A stretch of DNA of 40,106 bases from Oscillospiraceae bacterium (GCA_015065885.1 SVPJ01000021.1:1-40106), one strand, 5' to 3'. Numbered from the stretch's first letter, positions 16,468-25,949 are shown. The notes: generated by a model from the sequence alone, not told the origin. Numbers and translations: made by a program.

Positions 16468-18717
16468 TTACTTTCTCGGCTTGCGGATACGGTTGAGCTG
16501 TTTGTTCATTTTAAGCAGTTCTTCCTTCGTGAAGGTAATGTTCATCATACCGATCAGACCCGTCAGACGCAGCACCGTAAAGCCGCCCATCATCTGCATC
16601 ATATCCTCGGTCATTTCGAAGCCCATCGCTTCCTTCTTCTTGCCGTCACTGCCTGCCGACAACGCCGCTTTCATCTTCATACCGATCTTGGCAAACCACA
16701 ACTTCCCGCGGAAAGTCGCCAGAATATCCGAGATCTTATCGTTCAGCGAAAAGCGTCCCTCGGGGGCTTCCACGTCAAACCAGTTGAGCACCGCGCCCTT
16801 CTCCTTGAGGATGTAGTCGGGGTTCATCTCCGCGACCTTGCGAAGGGTGCCCTCGTCCTTGCAGTCGCCCGCGACCGCCAAAAGGGTGCTCTCCCCTACG
16901 TTCGGCACGTTGAAGCGGAAGAAGTGATCCTCCGCCGTCTTTTTGCCGAGCGATTCGCCGTTCAGGAACAGTTCCACCTCCGGCAGGTTGGAATACACCG
17001 TCACGCGGGTGACGTCCTCCACGCGATCGACGTAACGCTTACCGCACAGATGCACGAACGGCTCGTCCGACAGCCACGCCTTATAGGCGTAAAACGCATC
17101 TTTTTTGTACGCACGGTCCATCGTGATCAGGCCCTTGTGGTTCTGCCCGTTTTCGCCGCCTTCGGCACGCGCGTCCGCACCGAAATCGAACATATTCCAC
17201 ACGTGGGTCGCCCAAATGTACGGACGGGTGAACAGTTGCTTAATGAGTTCTTCGTGATAATACGCCTGATACTCCTCGGTGTAATCCCCCTGACGCGGGT
17301 CGGAGGTGTGCCAGTTGAGTGCCTCACAGCCGTATTCGCTGACGCCGATCGGGTGCTTCGGATACTTCGCGTGGAATTTGTCGAACCACGGGCCGTTCAT
17401 CGAAGTGTCGCCGCCGTACCAGCCGAAATAGTGATTGTAGGATACCAGATCCGAGATATGCACGTATTCCTCGTCCATACCGCACATCGATACGCACGCC
17501 ACCGTCGTCAGACGGGTCGCATCCATTTCGTGTACCATATCGTTGAGCAGACGGTGATTTTCCAAAAGATCGGGGTCGTTCGCACCGCCCATGGTGATCT
17601 CGTTCGACAAGCCCCACACCACGATGGACGCGTGATTATAGTTCTGTACCAACAACTCCTTCATCTGCGAAACGGTATTGTCGCGGCCGTTCGGCAAATG
17701 CTTCGAGATATAGGGGATCTCTGCCCAGATGACCAGACCCTTTTCATCGCACAGATCGTAGAAATACTGATCGTGCTGATAGTGCGCCAGACGAATGGTG
17801 GTCGCGCCCACTTCCATAATGAGGTCGATATCCTCGGCATGGTGTGCAGGCAGCAAGGCGTTGCCGATACCCAGACGGTCCTGATGGCGGGACACGCCGC
17901 GCAGAGGGTACTCCTCGCCGTTCAGGATAAAGCCACGCTCGGGGTCCACCGTAAAGGTACGGCAACCGAAGCGAGCGGATACCTCATCCAGCACCTCCCC
18001 CCCACGCGAGAGCGTCACGCGCGCGGTATACAGATACGGATCCTTGCGACCGTGCCAAAGATGCACGCCGTTTATCGGCAACGAGACGGCCGTTTCCGTG
18101 GTTGTCTCGGTTGCCACTGTGTTCCCCTCGCGGTCGGTCACGGTATAGGTGAGGGTATCCCCCGCCGCCGCATTCGCCACGTACGTCTCGATTGCCACCG
18201 CGGCATCCGCACCCGCCACCGTGGGGGTGACCTTCAGGCCGGGCGTGCCGTAATACATAAGTTCAAAATGGGTGTCACTCACCGCAATAATATTCACCCC
18301 ACGGTACAGACCGCCGTAGAAGGTGAAGTCCGCCATCTGCGGATACACGTGCTCGTTGGGCGCGTTGTCTACCGCCACGGCGATCTCATTTTCCGCTTCC
18401 AGCAGATCCGTAAGTTCCACGCGCCAGATGGAGTAACCGCCGTCGTGATGCGCCGCCGCCTTGCCGTTTACGTACACGTCAGCCGACGAGTTGGCCGCCT
18501 TGATCTCCAGAAAATAGCGATCGGCCGCGGGCAGATCTGCCTTTTTCAGTTGCTTTTTATACACACAGGTACCGCGGAAATAGTCGTTGCCACCGTCCTG
18601 TCCGTCGGTCGCATTCCAGGTGTGCGGCAGAGAGAGCACCTCGCCCCCGCTCGCCGTCACGTCGGCGGTATCCTTCAAAAAAAGCCAGTTTTCATTCCAG
18701 TTTACAATATGTCGCAT
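16468..18717 (-). CDS. Glycoside hydrolase family 2 (beta-galactosidase/beta-glucuronidase type)
   Basis: 749 residues from the ATG at 18717, nine bases after GGAGG; an ATG two codons upstream is too close to that site. The order is N-terminal sugar-binding jelly roll (about 1-145), Ig-like domain (150-255) and TIM barrel (255-560). Catalytic acid/base is Glu373 in 'WGLSNEI', nucleophile Glu461 in 'GVSEYG'. 'RGVSRHQDR' is a GH2 hallmark. No signal peptide, so it acts on sugars brought in, probably by the GPH symporter gene just upstream. The last 85 residues form a Met/Lys-rich extension ('TEDMMQMMGGFTVLRLTGL') outside the classical GH2 fold, seen as far as I recall in clostridial relatives. 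Substrate is galactoside or glucuronide, undecided. Confidence 0.92.
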   Translation of the reverse strand: MRHIVNWNENWLFLKDTADVTASGGEVLSLPHTWNATDGQDGGNDYFRGTCVYKKQLKKADLPAADRYFLEIKAANSSADVYVNGKAAAHHDGGYSIWRVELTDLLEAENEIAVAVDNAPNEHVYPQMADFTFYGGLYRGVNIIAVSDTHFELMYYGTPGLKVTPTVAGADAAVAIETYVANAAAGDTLTYTVTDREGNTVATETTTETAVSLPINGVHLWHGRKDPYLYTARVTLSRGGEVLDEVSARFGCRTFTVDPERGFILNGEEYPLRGVSRHQDRLGIGNALLPAHHAEDIDLIMEVGATTIRLAHYQHDQYFYDLCDEKGLVIWAEIPYISKHLPNGRDNTVSQMKELLVQNYNHASIVVWGLSNEITMGGANDPDLLENHRLLNDMVHEMDATRLTTVACVSMCGMDEEYVHISDLVSYNHYFGWYGGDTSMNGPWFDKFHAKYPKHPIGVSEYGCEALNWHTSDPRQGDYTEEYQAYYHEELIKQLFTRPYIWATHVWNMFDFGADARAEGGENGQNHKGLITMDRAYKKDAFYAYKAWLSDEPFVHLCGKRYVDRVEDVTRVTVYSNLPEVELFLNGESLGKKTAEDHFFRFNVPNVGESTLLAVAGDCKDEGTLRKVAEMNPDYILKEKGAVLNWFDVEAPEGRFSLNDKISDILATFRGKLWFAKIGMKMKAALSAGSDGKKKEAMGFEMTEDMMQMMGGFTVLRLTGLIGMMNITFTKEELLKMNKQLNRIRKPRK

Positions 18718-18741
18718 ATGCATATGCCTCCTTTTGAAACC

Positions 18742-18747
18742 AGTATA
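18742..18747 (-). promoter_or_regulatory. Possible -10 box for the GH2 gene
   Basis: TATACT on the minus strand 25 bp before the GH2 start, but no good -35 hexamer at 16-18 bp. If used, it would need an activator such as the nearby AraC protein; otherwise GH2 is read from the symporter promoter. Confidence 0.4.
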
Positions 18748-18805
18748 CACCATTCCTCACGGGAAAAGTGTGAACTTTCTCTAAACCCAAGAAACGCCCG
18801 ACTGT

Positions 18806-18826
18806 CTGCACAATCGGGCATTTCGC
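18806..18826 (-). terminator. Weak terminator after the GPH symporter gene
   Basis: GCCCGA/TCGGGC hairpin with a loop of about ten bases, then GTTTCTT on the minus strand. It likely reduces but may not stop transcription into the GH2 gene. Confidence 0.5.
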
Positions 18827-18831
18827 GGATG

Positions 18832-20250
18832 TTACGCCTCTTTTTCGGCTGTACGGCCGAGCGCCCCGTTCATTTCGGCAAGCGTCTTCTTGTCCAGATT
18901 GTACACCAAGCCCAGACCGATGAACTGCAGCACTGCCGAGAACATGTAGGTCGCCGCCACGATGTAACGCATATTGACCGCTACCTGCCACGCCTGATTG
19001 CCTTCGTCCGCACCGACGTAGCCGAACGCCACCATCACGACCAGCACCAGCGAGGGGCCGATGCCCTGCGCCAGCTTACGGAAGAAGGAGTGCAGCGAGT
19101 ACACCGTGCCCTCTTCGCGGGTGCCGAATTTCCACTCGTTGTAATCGATCGCATCGCCCATCATCGCCCACGACACGGTGGAATAGATACCAAGGCCCAG
19201 CGAATACACCAGCTGACAGATAATGTAGATCAGCATATCCAGATTGGTGTTTTTCGGCAGCACCACGAACAAACCGAGCCCCGCCACCATCGAGCAGATC
19301 GCGCCGAAGGTCGCCAGTTCCTTTTTGCCGTACTTCGCCACCATTTTACGGGCGAGCGGGGTGAACACCACGATCGGGATCATGGCAAATAACTGCACGA
19401 TACCCGAGATCTGCACGTTGTTGTAGTAGGACTGGAAGATGACCGTGACCGCCGTCGCCGCACCCTGCATACCGATGAACATACCCATCGCCGCCAGCGT
19501 CGCGCCCACCGCAGGACGGTTCTTCACAAAGTTGCCGAACGCCTTGAACACGTTAAACTTCGGTGCCTCCTCGTTCAACGCCACGCTGGTATCCACACGG
19601 ATCTCGGTGTTGCGGATCATGAACTGGAAGCAGATAAACCCGAGCGCACCCATGATGAGCGCCGCAATGAACACGCGCTCGCCGATGAGGTTGTCGTTCT
19701 TATCATAGATGATAAAAGGCAGAATAACCATCGGCAGCATATTGCCGAAGATGGAACCGACCGAACGCCACGCCGAAAGCGAGGCACGGTCTTTCACGTC
19801 GTTGGAGATCAACGACAACAGCGAGCCGTACGGCACGTTCGCCACCGTGTAGAAGGCATCCCACACGACGTAGCCCGCAATGAAGATGACCGCTTTCGCC
19901 CAAACAGACGCGTTCGGAAACGGAAGGAAGCAGCACGCGCCGCCCACGATCAAGCCGATAGAACCCGCCCAGATATAGGTCAAAAACTTGTTGCGTTTGT
20001 ACTGCCGACGGTCGGCATCCACAATCGAGCCGATCAGCGGATCGTTGATCGCATCCCACACCTGCACGACGATCAGCAGGAGGGCATACCACAGATCCAT
20101 CTTCATAAATTGGGTCCAGAAGATCGCCATTGTGCTCTTGAGCGCAAAACTCATGTTACAGCCGAGGTCGCCTGCCGCATACGCCAGACAGTCGCGCATA
20201 CCGAACTTGCGATGGCCGTTTGCGTCCAATTGGACAGTTTTCTTTGCCAT
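18832..20250 (-). CDS. GPH-family (MelB-like) sugar:cation symporter
   Basis: 472 residues from ATG 20250 behind GAGGAAACGAAC. Twelve hydrophobic helices are predicted. The N-terminus 'FGMRDCLAYAAGDLGCNMSFAL' and 'QVWDAINDPLIGSIVDADR' match the glycoside-pentoside-hexuronide family, with the conserved Asp pair for Na+/H+ binding, and 'GDAIDYNEWKFGTREEGTVYS' is the C-terminal-half signature. Family members import melibiose, glucuronides, xylosides or related sugars. Together with the following GH2 gene and the divergent AraC gene it forms a compact glycoside import-and-hydrolysis unit. Confidence 0.93.
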   Translation of the reverse strand: MAKKTVQLDANGHRKFGMRDCLAYAAGDLGCNMSFALKSTMAIFWTQFMKMDLWYALLLIVVQVWDAINDPLIGSIVDADRRQYKRNKFLTYIWAGSIGLIVGGACCFLPFPNASVWAKAVIFIAGYVVWDAFYTVANVPYGSLLSLISNDVKDRASLSAWRSVGSIFGNMLPMVILPFIIYDKNDNLIGERVFIAALIMGALGFICFQFMIRNTEIRVDTSVALNEEAPKFNVFKAFGNFVKNRPAVGATLAAMGMFIGMQGAATAVTVIFQSYYNNVQISGIVQLFAMIPIVVFTPLARKMVAKYGKKELATFGAICSMVAGLGLFVVLPKNTNLDMLIYIICQLVYSLGLGIYSTVSWAMMGDAIDYNEWKFGTREEGTVYSLHSFFRKLAQGIGPSLVLVVMVAFGYVGADEGNQAWQVAVNMRYIVAATYMFSAVLQFIGLGLVYNLDKKTLAEMNGALGRTAEKEA

Positions 20251-20389
20251 GTTCGTTTCCTCTTTTCCGTATGTATTTTGGTAAACAAGACCTATTTTGC
20301 TATAACACAGTATAAAACAACCCACCAAATTATGTGAGTAATTTTTTAATTGTTTTTTGTAATATTTTAATTTTTCCATCATTTTTCGG

Positions 20390-20418
20390 TTGTTTTTTCA
20401 CAAAAACAGTGATACAAT
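20390..20418 (+). promoter_or_regulatory. Promoter for the AraC-type regulator
   Basis: TTGTTT (20390-20395), 17-bp spacer, TACAAT (20413-20418). The divergent symporter gene has TATACT near 20310 on the other strand without a good -35 box, as expected of an activator-dependent promoter. The AT-rich 20280-20390 segment between them is the likely operator region. Confidence 0.65.
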
Positions 20419-20460
20419 GGGGATAACGATTGGGAAAATATGCAAACGGAGGTTTCCCCT

Positions 20461-21660
20461 ATGTTTGACCGACAGGAACTCCTTCTTTTATGCGACGTGT
20501 TCGGTCGTTGCCGCATTCAGGCGGTCATATTATCACCGCAGGAATGGCAAGCCCGCACCGCGGCACCGCGTCTGCATTCCTTTGAGCATCTGTTTTCGCA
20601 GGACCACGCCTTTCGCGGCGTTTCTCTGCCGCTTGCACCGGGTGCGGTGTTTCGTCTGACCGATTCGTTCGACCGTCGCTTTTTGTGCCTCGAGCTGCCG
20701 GACGGCGCCCGCTCGGTCTTGTGCATCGGCCCGTTCGTGTCCACCGCGCCCTCGCGTGAACGTCTGCTCGCACTTGGTGAGACTAACCGCATCTCCCCGC
20801 AAAATCAACACCTGCTTGCCGAATACTTCGGCGCTTTGCCGGTCCTTACCACCGACAACCCGCTGTTCGTGCTGTTCGCCACCTTTTGTGAGCGTTTGTG
20901 GGACAGTCCCACCTTCGAAATACACGACGTCAGCGACACTGAGCCCACTCTCCTTCACGCCGAAGATACCGACCAAAACGATACACTCTTGCACATCAAG
21001 GCGATGGAACAACGCTACGCATTTGAAAACGAACTGCTGCGTGCCGTGTCGCTCGGACAACTGCATATGGAGTCACAGCTGTTCGGTGCGTTTCAGGAGG
21101 AATCCTTTGAACAGCGGTTGACCGATACGCTGCGCAACAGCAAAAACTACTGTGTGATCATGAACACTCTGCTGCGCAAAGCGGCGGAGCAAGGCGGCGT
21201 GCATCCGTTGCACCTCGACCGCATCTCCTCCGCCTTTGCCGCCGAAATCGAGGCCCTCCCCTCCACCGCCAAAAGCAACGCCTTGATGTTGGATATGTTT
21301 CGCGGATACTGCCGCCTTGTGCGGGAACAAGCCATGCGCGGTCATTCCCGCACGGTGCAAAACGCACTGTTGCTCATCGGCAACGATCTGTCTGCCGACC
21401 TGTCGTTGCAAGCGTTATCCACGGCACTCGGTGTCAGCGCAGGGTATCTGTCCGCCGTGTTCAAAAAGGAAACGGGACAGACTCTCTCCGCCTACGTACG
21501 CAAAAAACGCATGGAAACGGCGAGACAGCTTTTGCGTTCGACCGATCTGCAGGTACAGACCGTAGCGGCGCATTGCGGCATTTTGGACACGCAATATTTC
21601 TCCAAACTCTTCAAGCAAGCCACCGGCAAAACGCCGAAGGAGTTCCGTGCTGTGAAGTAG
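20461..21660 (+). CDS. AraC-family transcriptional regulator (GPH/GH2 unit)
   Basis: 399 residues from ATG 20461 behind ACGGAGG; an in-frame ATG at 20440 overlaps the ribosome binding site region and is not preferred. The C-terminal 100 residues hold two helix-turn-helix motifs ('LSLQALSTALGVSAGYLSAV' and 'VQTVAAHCGILDTQYFSKLF') and the family ending 'GKTPKEFR'. The N-terminal 290 residues are a sensor region without clear family signs; a PocR-like fold is possible. It is divergent from the symporter gene and probably activates it in response to the imported sugar. Confidence 0.9.
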   Translation: MFDRQELLLLCDVFGRCRIQAVILSPQEWQARTAAPRLHSFEHLFSQDHAFRGVSLPLAPGAVFRLTDSFDRRFLCLELPDGARSVLCIGPFVSTAPSRERLLALGETNRISPQNQHLLAEYFGALPVLTTDNPLFVLFATFCERLWDSPTFEIHDVSDTEPTLLHAEDTDQNDTLLHIKAMEQRYAFENELLRAVSLGQLHMESQLFGAFQEESFEQRLTDTLRNSKNYCVIMNTLLRKAAEQGGVHPLHLDRISSAFAAEIEALPSTAKSNALMLDMFRGYCRLVREQAMRGHSRTVQNALLLIGNDLSADLSLQALSTALGVSAGYLSAVFKKETGQTLSAYVRKKRMETARQLLRSTDLQVQTVAAHCGILDTQYFSKLFKQATGKTPKEFRAVK

Positions 21661-21778
21661 GTCCCTATCACCCGAAGTTTTACATCCGACAACAGCCACT
21701 TCGGGGATTTTCACATGTTTCCTAAATTACGTTTCTTCCTCATCGCCATAGGCTTCACAAAACCACGCGTCTCAGGCG

Positions 21779-22196
21779 GGTGGTCATAGGGATAAAAATG
21801 GAGAGAATGCACTCTTGCGGGCGCATTCTCTCCTTATGTTTTGTGAATATTTTATGCCACTTAGAAAGTGGCTGTGACCTTGGCCCCCTTTCGCAAGAAA
21901 GGCGCTTGTCATAAAGGGGGGGCTGTCCGAACATCGCCCGTATACAGTATTTCTCGCAGTTGCTTCGGCGATGTTCCCGAGAATGAACGCACAAACTTTA
22001 GGTGTTCATCCCACACCCTTGCCTCGCCCCGCTTGCGGGGTGATTCCCCCGTGCGCGGGGGAAATGTCCGCGAAGCGGACAAAAGGGGCCCGTCTTCGGG
22101 AGAAAAGGTGGCGCGCGAAGCGCGACGGAGAGGGGCATACGCGTTCATTCTCCCGACTTAAAGCGACGAGGAGAAAATGACTGGGGTCGCGTTTGC
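21779..22196 (-). repeat. Long hairpin-rich interspersed repeat, right inverted copy
   Basis: Reverse-complement partner of 14562-14898, about 80 bp longer owing to additional palindromes (CCCCCGTGCGCGGGGG; GTCCGCTTCGCGGAC; CCCGTCTTCGGG). The terminal 13-bp hairpin has one mismatch. It ends at GCAAACG, where a truncated riboswitch leader begins. The gene-free stretch 21661-22356 holds only this repeat, that leader and a terminator. Confidence 0.85.
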
Positions 22197-22264
22197 CGCG
22201 CCGTATCGCACCGGCTACTCCCTTTTATTACCCGGTAGTATACCATATTTTTGAGAAAAAGCAA
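22190..22264 (-). promoter_or_regulatory. Truncated yybP-ykoY-type leader with intact promoter (copy 2)
   Basis: Minus strand: TTGCTT (22259-22264), 16-bp spacer, TATACT (22237-22242), then the riboswitch 5' part with AAAAGGGAGTAGCC (22213-22222) and first hairpin GCCG-GTGC...GCG-CGGC. Compared with the oadB leader this helix shows compensatory changes. After GGCAAACG (22190-22197) the sequence becomes the interspersed repeat; the second arm, 3' closing strand and terminator are missing. It points into the 3' side of the AraC gene, so it controls no visible gene. Confidence 0.68.
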
Positions 22265-22317
22265 GCCTTTCTTCAAGAAAACCCGAAAAGATGGTATATT
22301 ACGGAAGGATTTTACGC

Positions 22318-22358
22318 ATAAAAACGGGCTGTCGCGCCAAGGCGACAGCCCGTTTTTT
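22318..22358. terminator. Terminator of the glycosidase gene
   Basis: ACGGGCTGTCGC/GCGACAGCCCGT with T/A runs on both sides. It overlaps the TAA stop of the minus-strand glycosidase gene. Confidence 0.9.
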
Positions 22359-23982
22359 ATACGTTACCGCTACGATCCACCGAAAGCACTTTGTAGTGCA
22401 GCGTGGGGTCGGTGATGGGCAACGAGGTTGCTACGGTGGAGCCGATCTGGTTCTCGATCGAGGGGGTAAAGGTCTTCTTGGCCGATGCGTACACGCGGTA
22501 GTAACAATGCTGCGGATCGGTCACCGCCTTCCACGTAAGGGTATCGGCATTTACCGATACCTCTTTGGCGCTTACCCTCTTTTCTTTTTCGATGTAATCG
22601 GTGGTGAAGATGGTTACGCTTTGCGCTTTTAACTCGTATTCTGCCTCCTCCGCCTGCAACAGCGCCACATGTTCGGGCAGGTCACAAAAACGGTTTTGCG
22701 GAATGTTTTCGGGATCGTATTCAAACACGCGGATCGCTTTTTTAAAGAGCGAACTCTGCAGTTTCACAGAGGTGGACTCTTTGTGGCGATTGACCACACC
22801 CAACGACACCGAACCGTCACGATTCATAACGGCACAGCAACGCAGCAACGGATCATTCGTTTCAATATCCATTACGTAAGAGTTACGTTTGAAGTACTTC
22901 ACAATCGGCGCGATACACCAATAGTGCGAGCGGGCACCGTAGTCTTTTTCGTAATCGTCCCATTTGGTAAAGCCCCACTGGTTGTATTTCGTGTCGGCGG
23001 TGCAGCTGAAAAACTGTTCGGCCTCGCCCCAGCGCTTGGCATAACCGTCGCGTGAAGAATACGCACAGCTGTACGGCGCGGGATGGTCGCAGAACGTCCA
23101 CATCGCCATCGCAAACACACCGGCGTTAATTCCCGAAAAGATCAGTTCCGACAGCATCAGACCGCAATACGCCGCATCGGTGGGGTCGTTAAAATAGCGA
23201 TTGGTGTCCACCACTACGCCGCCGTTGAAGCGCAGCATACCCATAGGACCCGTGTTTTTTTGCAGATTCATTTCGCCGAGGATCAGGCGTTTGCCGAAAT
23301 TGGCGATGGCTTTGTCCACCCACACCTTGCATTTGTTATAAAAAATATCGTAAAAATCCAGGTCATATATATCTTGGGCATCCTCGTAGGTGTGTACACA
23401 GTAGTCTTCGGTAATATCCGCCATATTCTCAATTGCCCAATCCAGCGTATCCCAATATTCGCCCGAAGCATCGGTGGCGAGCAGACCGATGGGCAGGTCG
23501 CGCAGCGAAAACTCCTCGAACAGCATTTCGTGATAACGCTTAAAGGTCGGCAGATCCTTGAGCAAGGCACCCCACATTCCGCGGGACATCTCATTGGAAA
23601 AGCAGTAATAGCGAATGTGCTTTACCCCTTTTTCAAAATAGAGATACGCCAAATTGTCCGCCACCCGCACACAGTGACGGCGCATCTCGGCCTCGGAAAA
23701 ATGCACTTTGCCGTTGGCAGGTGCCAAGTACATGGGCGTATCGGTCCATTTTTGCATCTGCTCGTAATATTCGGCAAATTCGTCCATCGCCTCTTTGGTC
23801 CATTCCGCGAAGCCACCGAAGGTGCGCATAAAACCGGGCGATATCTCACGATAATTCTTGCAGATAACCTGATTAAAGTGTTCGCGCTCCATCACGTGAT
23901 ACATCGTGGCATCGTTGTTGTGAAAACCAAGGCCGCCAAACAACTGCGGGTATTTTCCACGGGTTACGATAATATCCGTCAC
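22357..23982 (-). CDS. Clan-A-type glycoside hydrolase (cellulase/GH39-like)
   Basis: 541 residues from a GTG at 23982 behind GGAGGAG; an ATG at 24000 sits in front of that site. A TIM-barrel hydrolase is suggested by the acid/base motif 'YYCFSNEMSRG' near residue 132 and the likely nucleophile in 'RLILGEMNLQKN' near 240, with many aromatic residues lining the cleft ('MAMWTFCDHPAP'). Residues about 340-455 look like a beta-rich domain, and the last 80 resemble a fibronectin-III module ('NADTLTWKAV... YYRVYAS'). No signal peptide: probably cytosolic. It follows the isomerase-like gene by 53 bp without a promoter, so the two form an operon. The exact GH family is uncertain. Confidence 0.75.
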   Translation of the reverse strand: MTDIIVTRGKYPQLFGGLGFHNNDATMYHVMEREHFNQVICKNYREISPGFMRTFGGFAEWTKEAMDEFAEYYEQMQKWTDTPMYLAPANGKVHFSEAEMRRHCVRVADNLAYLYFEKGVKHIRYYCFSNEMSRGMWGALLKDLPTFKRYHEMLFEEFSLRDLPIGLLATDASGEYWDTLDWAIENMADITEDYCVHTYEDAQDIYDLDFYDIFYNKCKVWVDKAIANFGKRLILGEMNLQKNTGPMGMLRFNGGVVVDTNRYFNDPTDAAYCGLMLSELIFSGINAGVFAMAMWTFCDHPAPYSCAYSSRDGYAKRWGEAEQFFSCTADTKYNQWGFTKWDDYEKDYGARSHYWCIAPIVKYFKRNSYVMDIETNDPLLRCCAVMNRDGSVSLGVVNRHKESTSVKLQSSLFKKAIRVFEYDPENIPQNRFCDLPEHVALLQAEEAEYELKAQSVTIFTTDYIEKEKRVSAKEVSVNADTLTWKAVTDPQHCYYRVYASAKKTFTPSIENQIGSTVATSLPITDPTLHYKVLSVDRSGNV

Positions 23983-24035
23983 AGGGACTCCTCCTACCAT
24001 TTACATATTTTGATATGCCGCATACGATCGGCAAC

Positions 24036-25892
24036 TCACCCGAGCTTCATGCGAATCAAGGTAAGGGTACAACCGCCTTCGGTGTTGTTGATCAACTCGT
24101 AATCACCGAAATCGGCAGGAATGGCCGCCGCTTGTAAAAAATCAACGGTGGTTTGTCTTTGGGGATCGGATTTTGAGCGGATCGTAACGTTGGTTCCGAC
24201 CGTCAGTGTGACAACGTGTAAAAAGCGCCCCTCCGTGCTGTATTCCGCCCGTTTTGCAAAGTGGATCCGCTCGATGTGGAAAGGCATCTCGGGCAGCGTT
24301 GTGTATTGCTCAATGCTGTATTCGGGCGTCCACTTCACGACCTGCGGACGGGCACGCAAATGATCTTTTACCCAACTTTCGCGGCGCGCCATATCCATGC
24401 TGAAACCGTGGCGGCACTGAAGATTGCATTTTTTGCCGGTCATCGTCCGTTCCGTATCGTTCCACGTGTGACGGCCGTAATCGTGCATAAAGAAGGAATA
24501 TTCACACGTTGTACTGTTCACGTTGGTATCCATTTCCAACACCATTTGACGGCCGCCGTGACCGTGCGTAGTACCGGGCGGGATCAGAAACAGGTCGCCG
24601 GGTGCCGTGGGCCAGATTTTGATGTAGTCTCTCCAGTCGGGAATACATTCTTTGTTTTCGGCCGCCTTTCGGCATTTTTCCTGCCATTCTTCCAGATTGG
24701 CGTCGTCTTTGAAGCCCATCATCGTGGCGGAGTTTTCATACGCCTCCACGATGTAGTAGGTTTCGTAGCGACCGAATTGCTCGTTGAAATGGCGGCGCGC
24801 ATAGTCGGTGGAGGGGTGGTTGTGATGTGGCATAGCGGTGCGTTCCATCGGGATATCAGGATCTTCAAAGTATCCGTCGTCGATGGCCGCCAGCAACGGC
24901 CACCACTTGGGAACGCGTTCATCCCAATATTTCCCCACGAAGCGGTCGCCGTACTGCAAAAGGTTGATACCGGGCAGACGAATTCTCTTTTCTCCAAGAT
25001 CCACGATCATATCCAGTTTGGGCGAAGAAATATTGTTCCACGCGCTGTTGTCGAGTCCGGGCACCTCCCACAGCTGTTTGAATCGGTAAGCGCCCCACGC
25101 GCCGGGCATAAAGATCTTTACCTGCTTGATGGGGTAGTCGAGCAAACGGTGGATGATGGTGTTGTACGCATCACCTGCGATCAGCGTAGCCTGCGTCGGA
25201 TCTACCGCCTCTACGTAAAAATCCATTCTGTCAAGCATAAACCACTTTTGGTTATCCAGCAGATGGAAATCCACGTAGTACAGTTCTTTCCAATAATAGT
25301 TGGGATCGGGAGTATAGTGACCCACGGGAATCAGCGTATTATCCCACAAATTCCACATCACGGGGTCTTTCGTCATATCAAAATAGAAGGTATAGTCGTA
25401 CAGATCAAACAGTTTTTCCACGCAGGCACCCGGTGCGTACACCACCGTGACGCCGGGCACGTCGTTCTTTTTCTCTTTCAAAGCGGCCAACCGATCACCC
25501 AAATCGGCCACCTTTTCGGCGTTCATGATTTCCTCAAGGCGTCCCTCCTGGTTTTCCCACCCCAAATCGGGATCGTGTTCCAAAAACGGGCGCTTATATG
25601 CGGCGATCTCCTCTTTTGAAAGAAAAACCTCGTTTATATGTATCCGGTTCAATTCAATACCCGCTTCTTGCATCTGCGATTTGAGCGAAGACAAGATTTC
25701 ATCCCAATCGACACAGTAATATCCGTCAAATCCCAAAAGCACGTGCCGCTTTTCTTTTTCATATTTCTCACGCACCAACGCGATAATCGTATCGTTGACC
25801 GCTTTTGTACCAACGTACACGCTATCTACGGTTTTCTCATCCACGTCGATTTTGTTTTCCGCATTCACTGCGTATTCATATAACGAAGCCAT
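24036..25892 (-). CDS. Class I mannose-6-phosphate isomerase-like cupin protein with N-terminal extension
   Basis: 618 residues from ATG 25892 behind CGGAGGTGACGAT. A longer in-frame reading to 25949 crosses the promoter and is rejected. The C-terminal two-thirds resembles type I phosphomannose isomerase cupins, with metal-ligand motif 'GDLFLIPPGTTHGHG' near residue 440 and additional His/Glu residues ('HHNHPSTDYARRHFNEQFGRYET'). The N-terminal ~200 residues ('RHVLLGFDGYYCVDWDEI') have a nucleotide-kinase look but no P-loop Lys. True isomerases are 300-390 residues, so this is a long variant and its activity is unproven. It heads an operon with the glycosidase and is divergent from an AraC gene. 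Confidence 0.72.
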   Translation of the reverse strand: MASLYEYAVNAENKIDVDEKTVDSVYVGTKAVNDTIIALVREKYEKEKRHVLLGFDGYYCVDWDEILSSLKSQMQEAGIELNRIHINEVFLSKEEIAAYKRPFLEHDPDLGWENQEGRLEEIMNAEKVADLGDRLAALKEKKNDVPGVTVVYAPGACVEKLFDLYDYTFYFDMTKDPVMWNLWDNTLIPVGHYTPDPNYYWKELYYVDFHLLDNQKWFMLDRMDFYVEAVDPTQATLIAGDAYNTIIHRLLDYPIKQVKIFMPGAWGAYRFKQLWEVPGLDNSAWNNISSPKLDMIVDLGEKRIRLPGINLLQYGDRFVGKYWDERVPKWWPLLAAIDDGYFEDPDIPMERTAMPHHNHPSTDYARRHFNEQFGRYETYYIVEAYENSATMMGFKDDANLEEWQEKCRKAAENKECIPDWRDYIKIWPTAPGDLFLIPPGTTHGHGGRQMVLEMDTNVNSTTCEYSFFMHDYGRHTWNDTERTMTGKKCNLQCRHGFSMDMARRESWVKDHLRARPQVVKWTPEYSIEQYTTLPEMPFHIERIHFAKRAEYSTEGRFLHVVTLTVGTNVTIRSKSDPQRQTTVDFLQAAAIPADFGDYELINNTEGGCTLTLIRMKLG

Positions 25893-25920
25893 ATCGTCAC
25901 CTCCGAAAGTCTTTAATACA

Positions 25921-25949
25921 AGTATATTTGCTTTCTTCCCCCGTTTCAA
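25921..25949 (-). promoter_or_regulatory. Promoter for the isomerase-like/glycosidase operon
   Basis: Minus strand TTGAAA (25944-25949), 17-bp spacer, TATACT (25921-25926), 28 bp before the ATG at 25892. Confidence 0.78.

Noticed and set aside
16351..19392. A 1,013-codon plus-strand frame opposite the GH2 and symporter genes
   Set aside because: Antisense to well-supported enzymes with catalytic motifs; its composition is His/Arg-rich without domains, and no promoter or ribosome binding site fits.
24261..25619. Plus-strand 452-codon frame opposite the isomerase-like gene
   Set aside because: Antisense to a gene with promoter, ribosome binding site and cupin motif; no start signals of its own.
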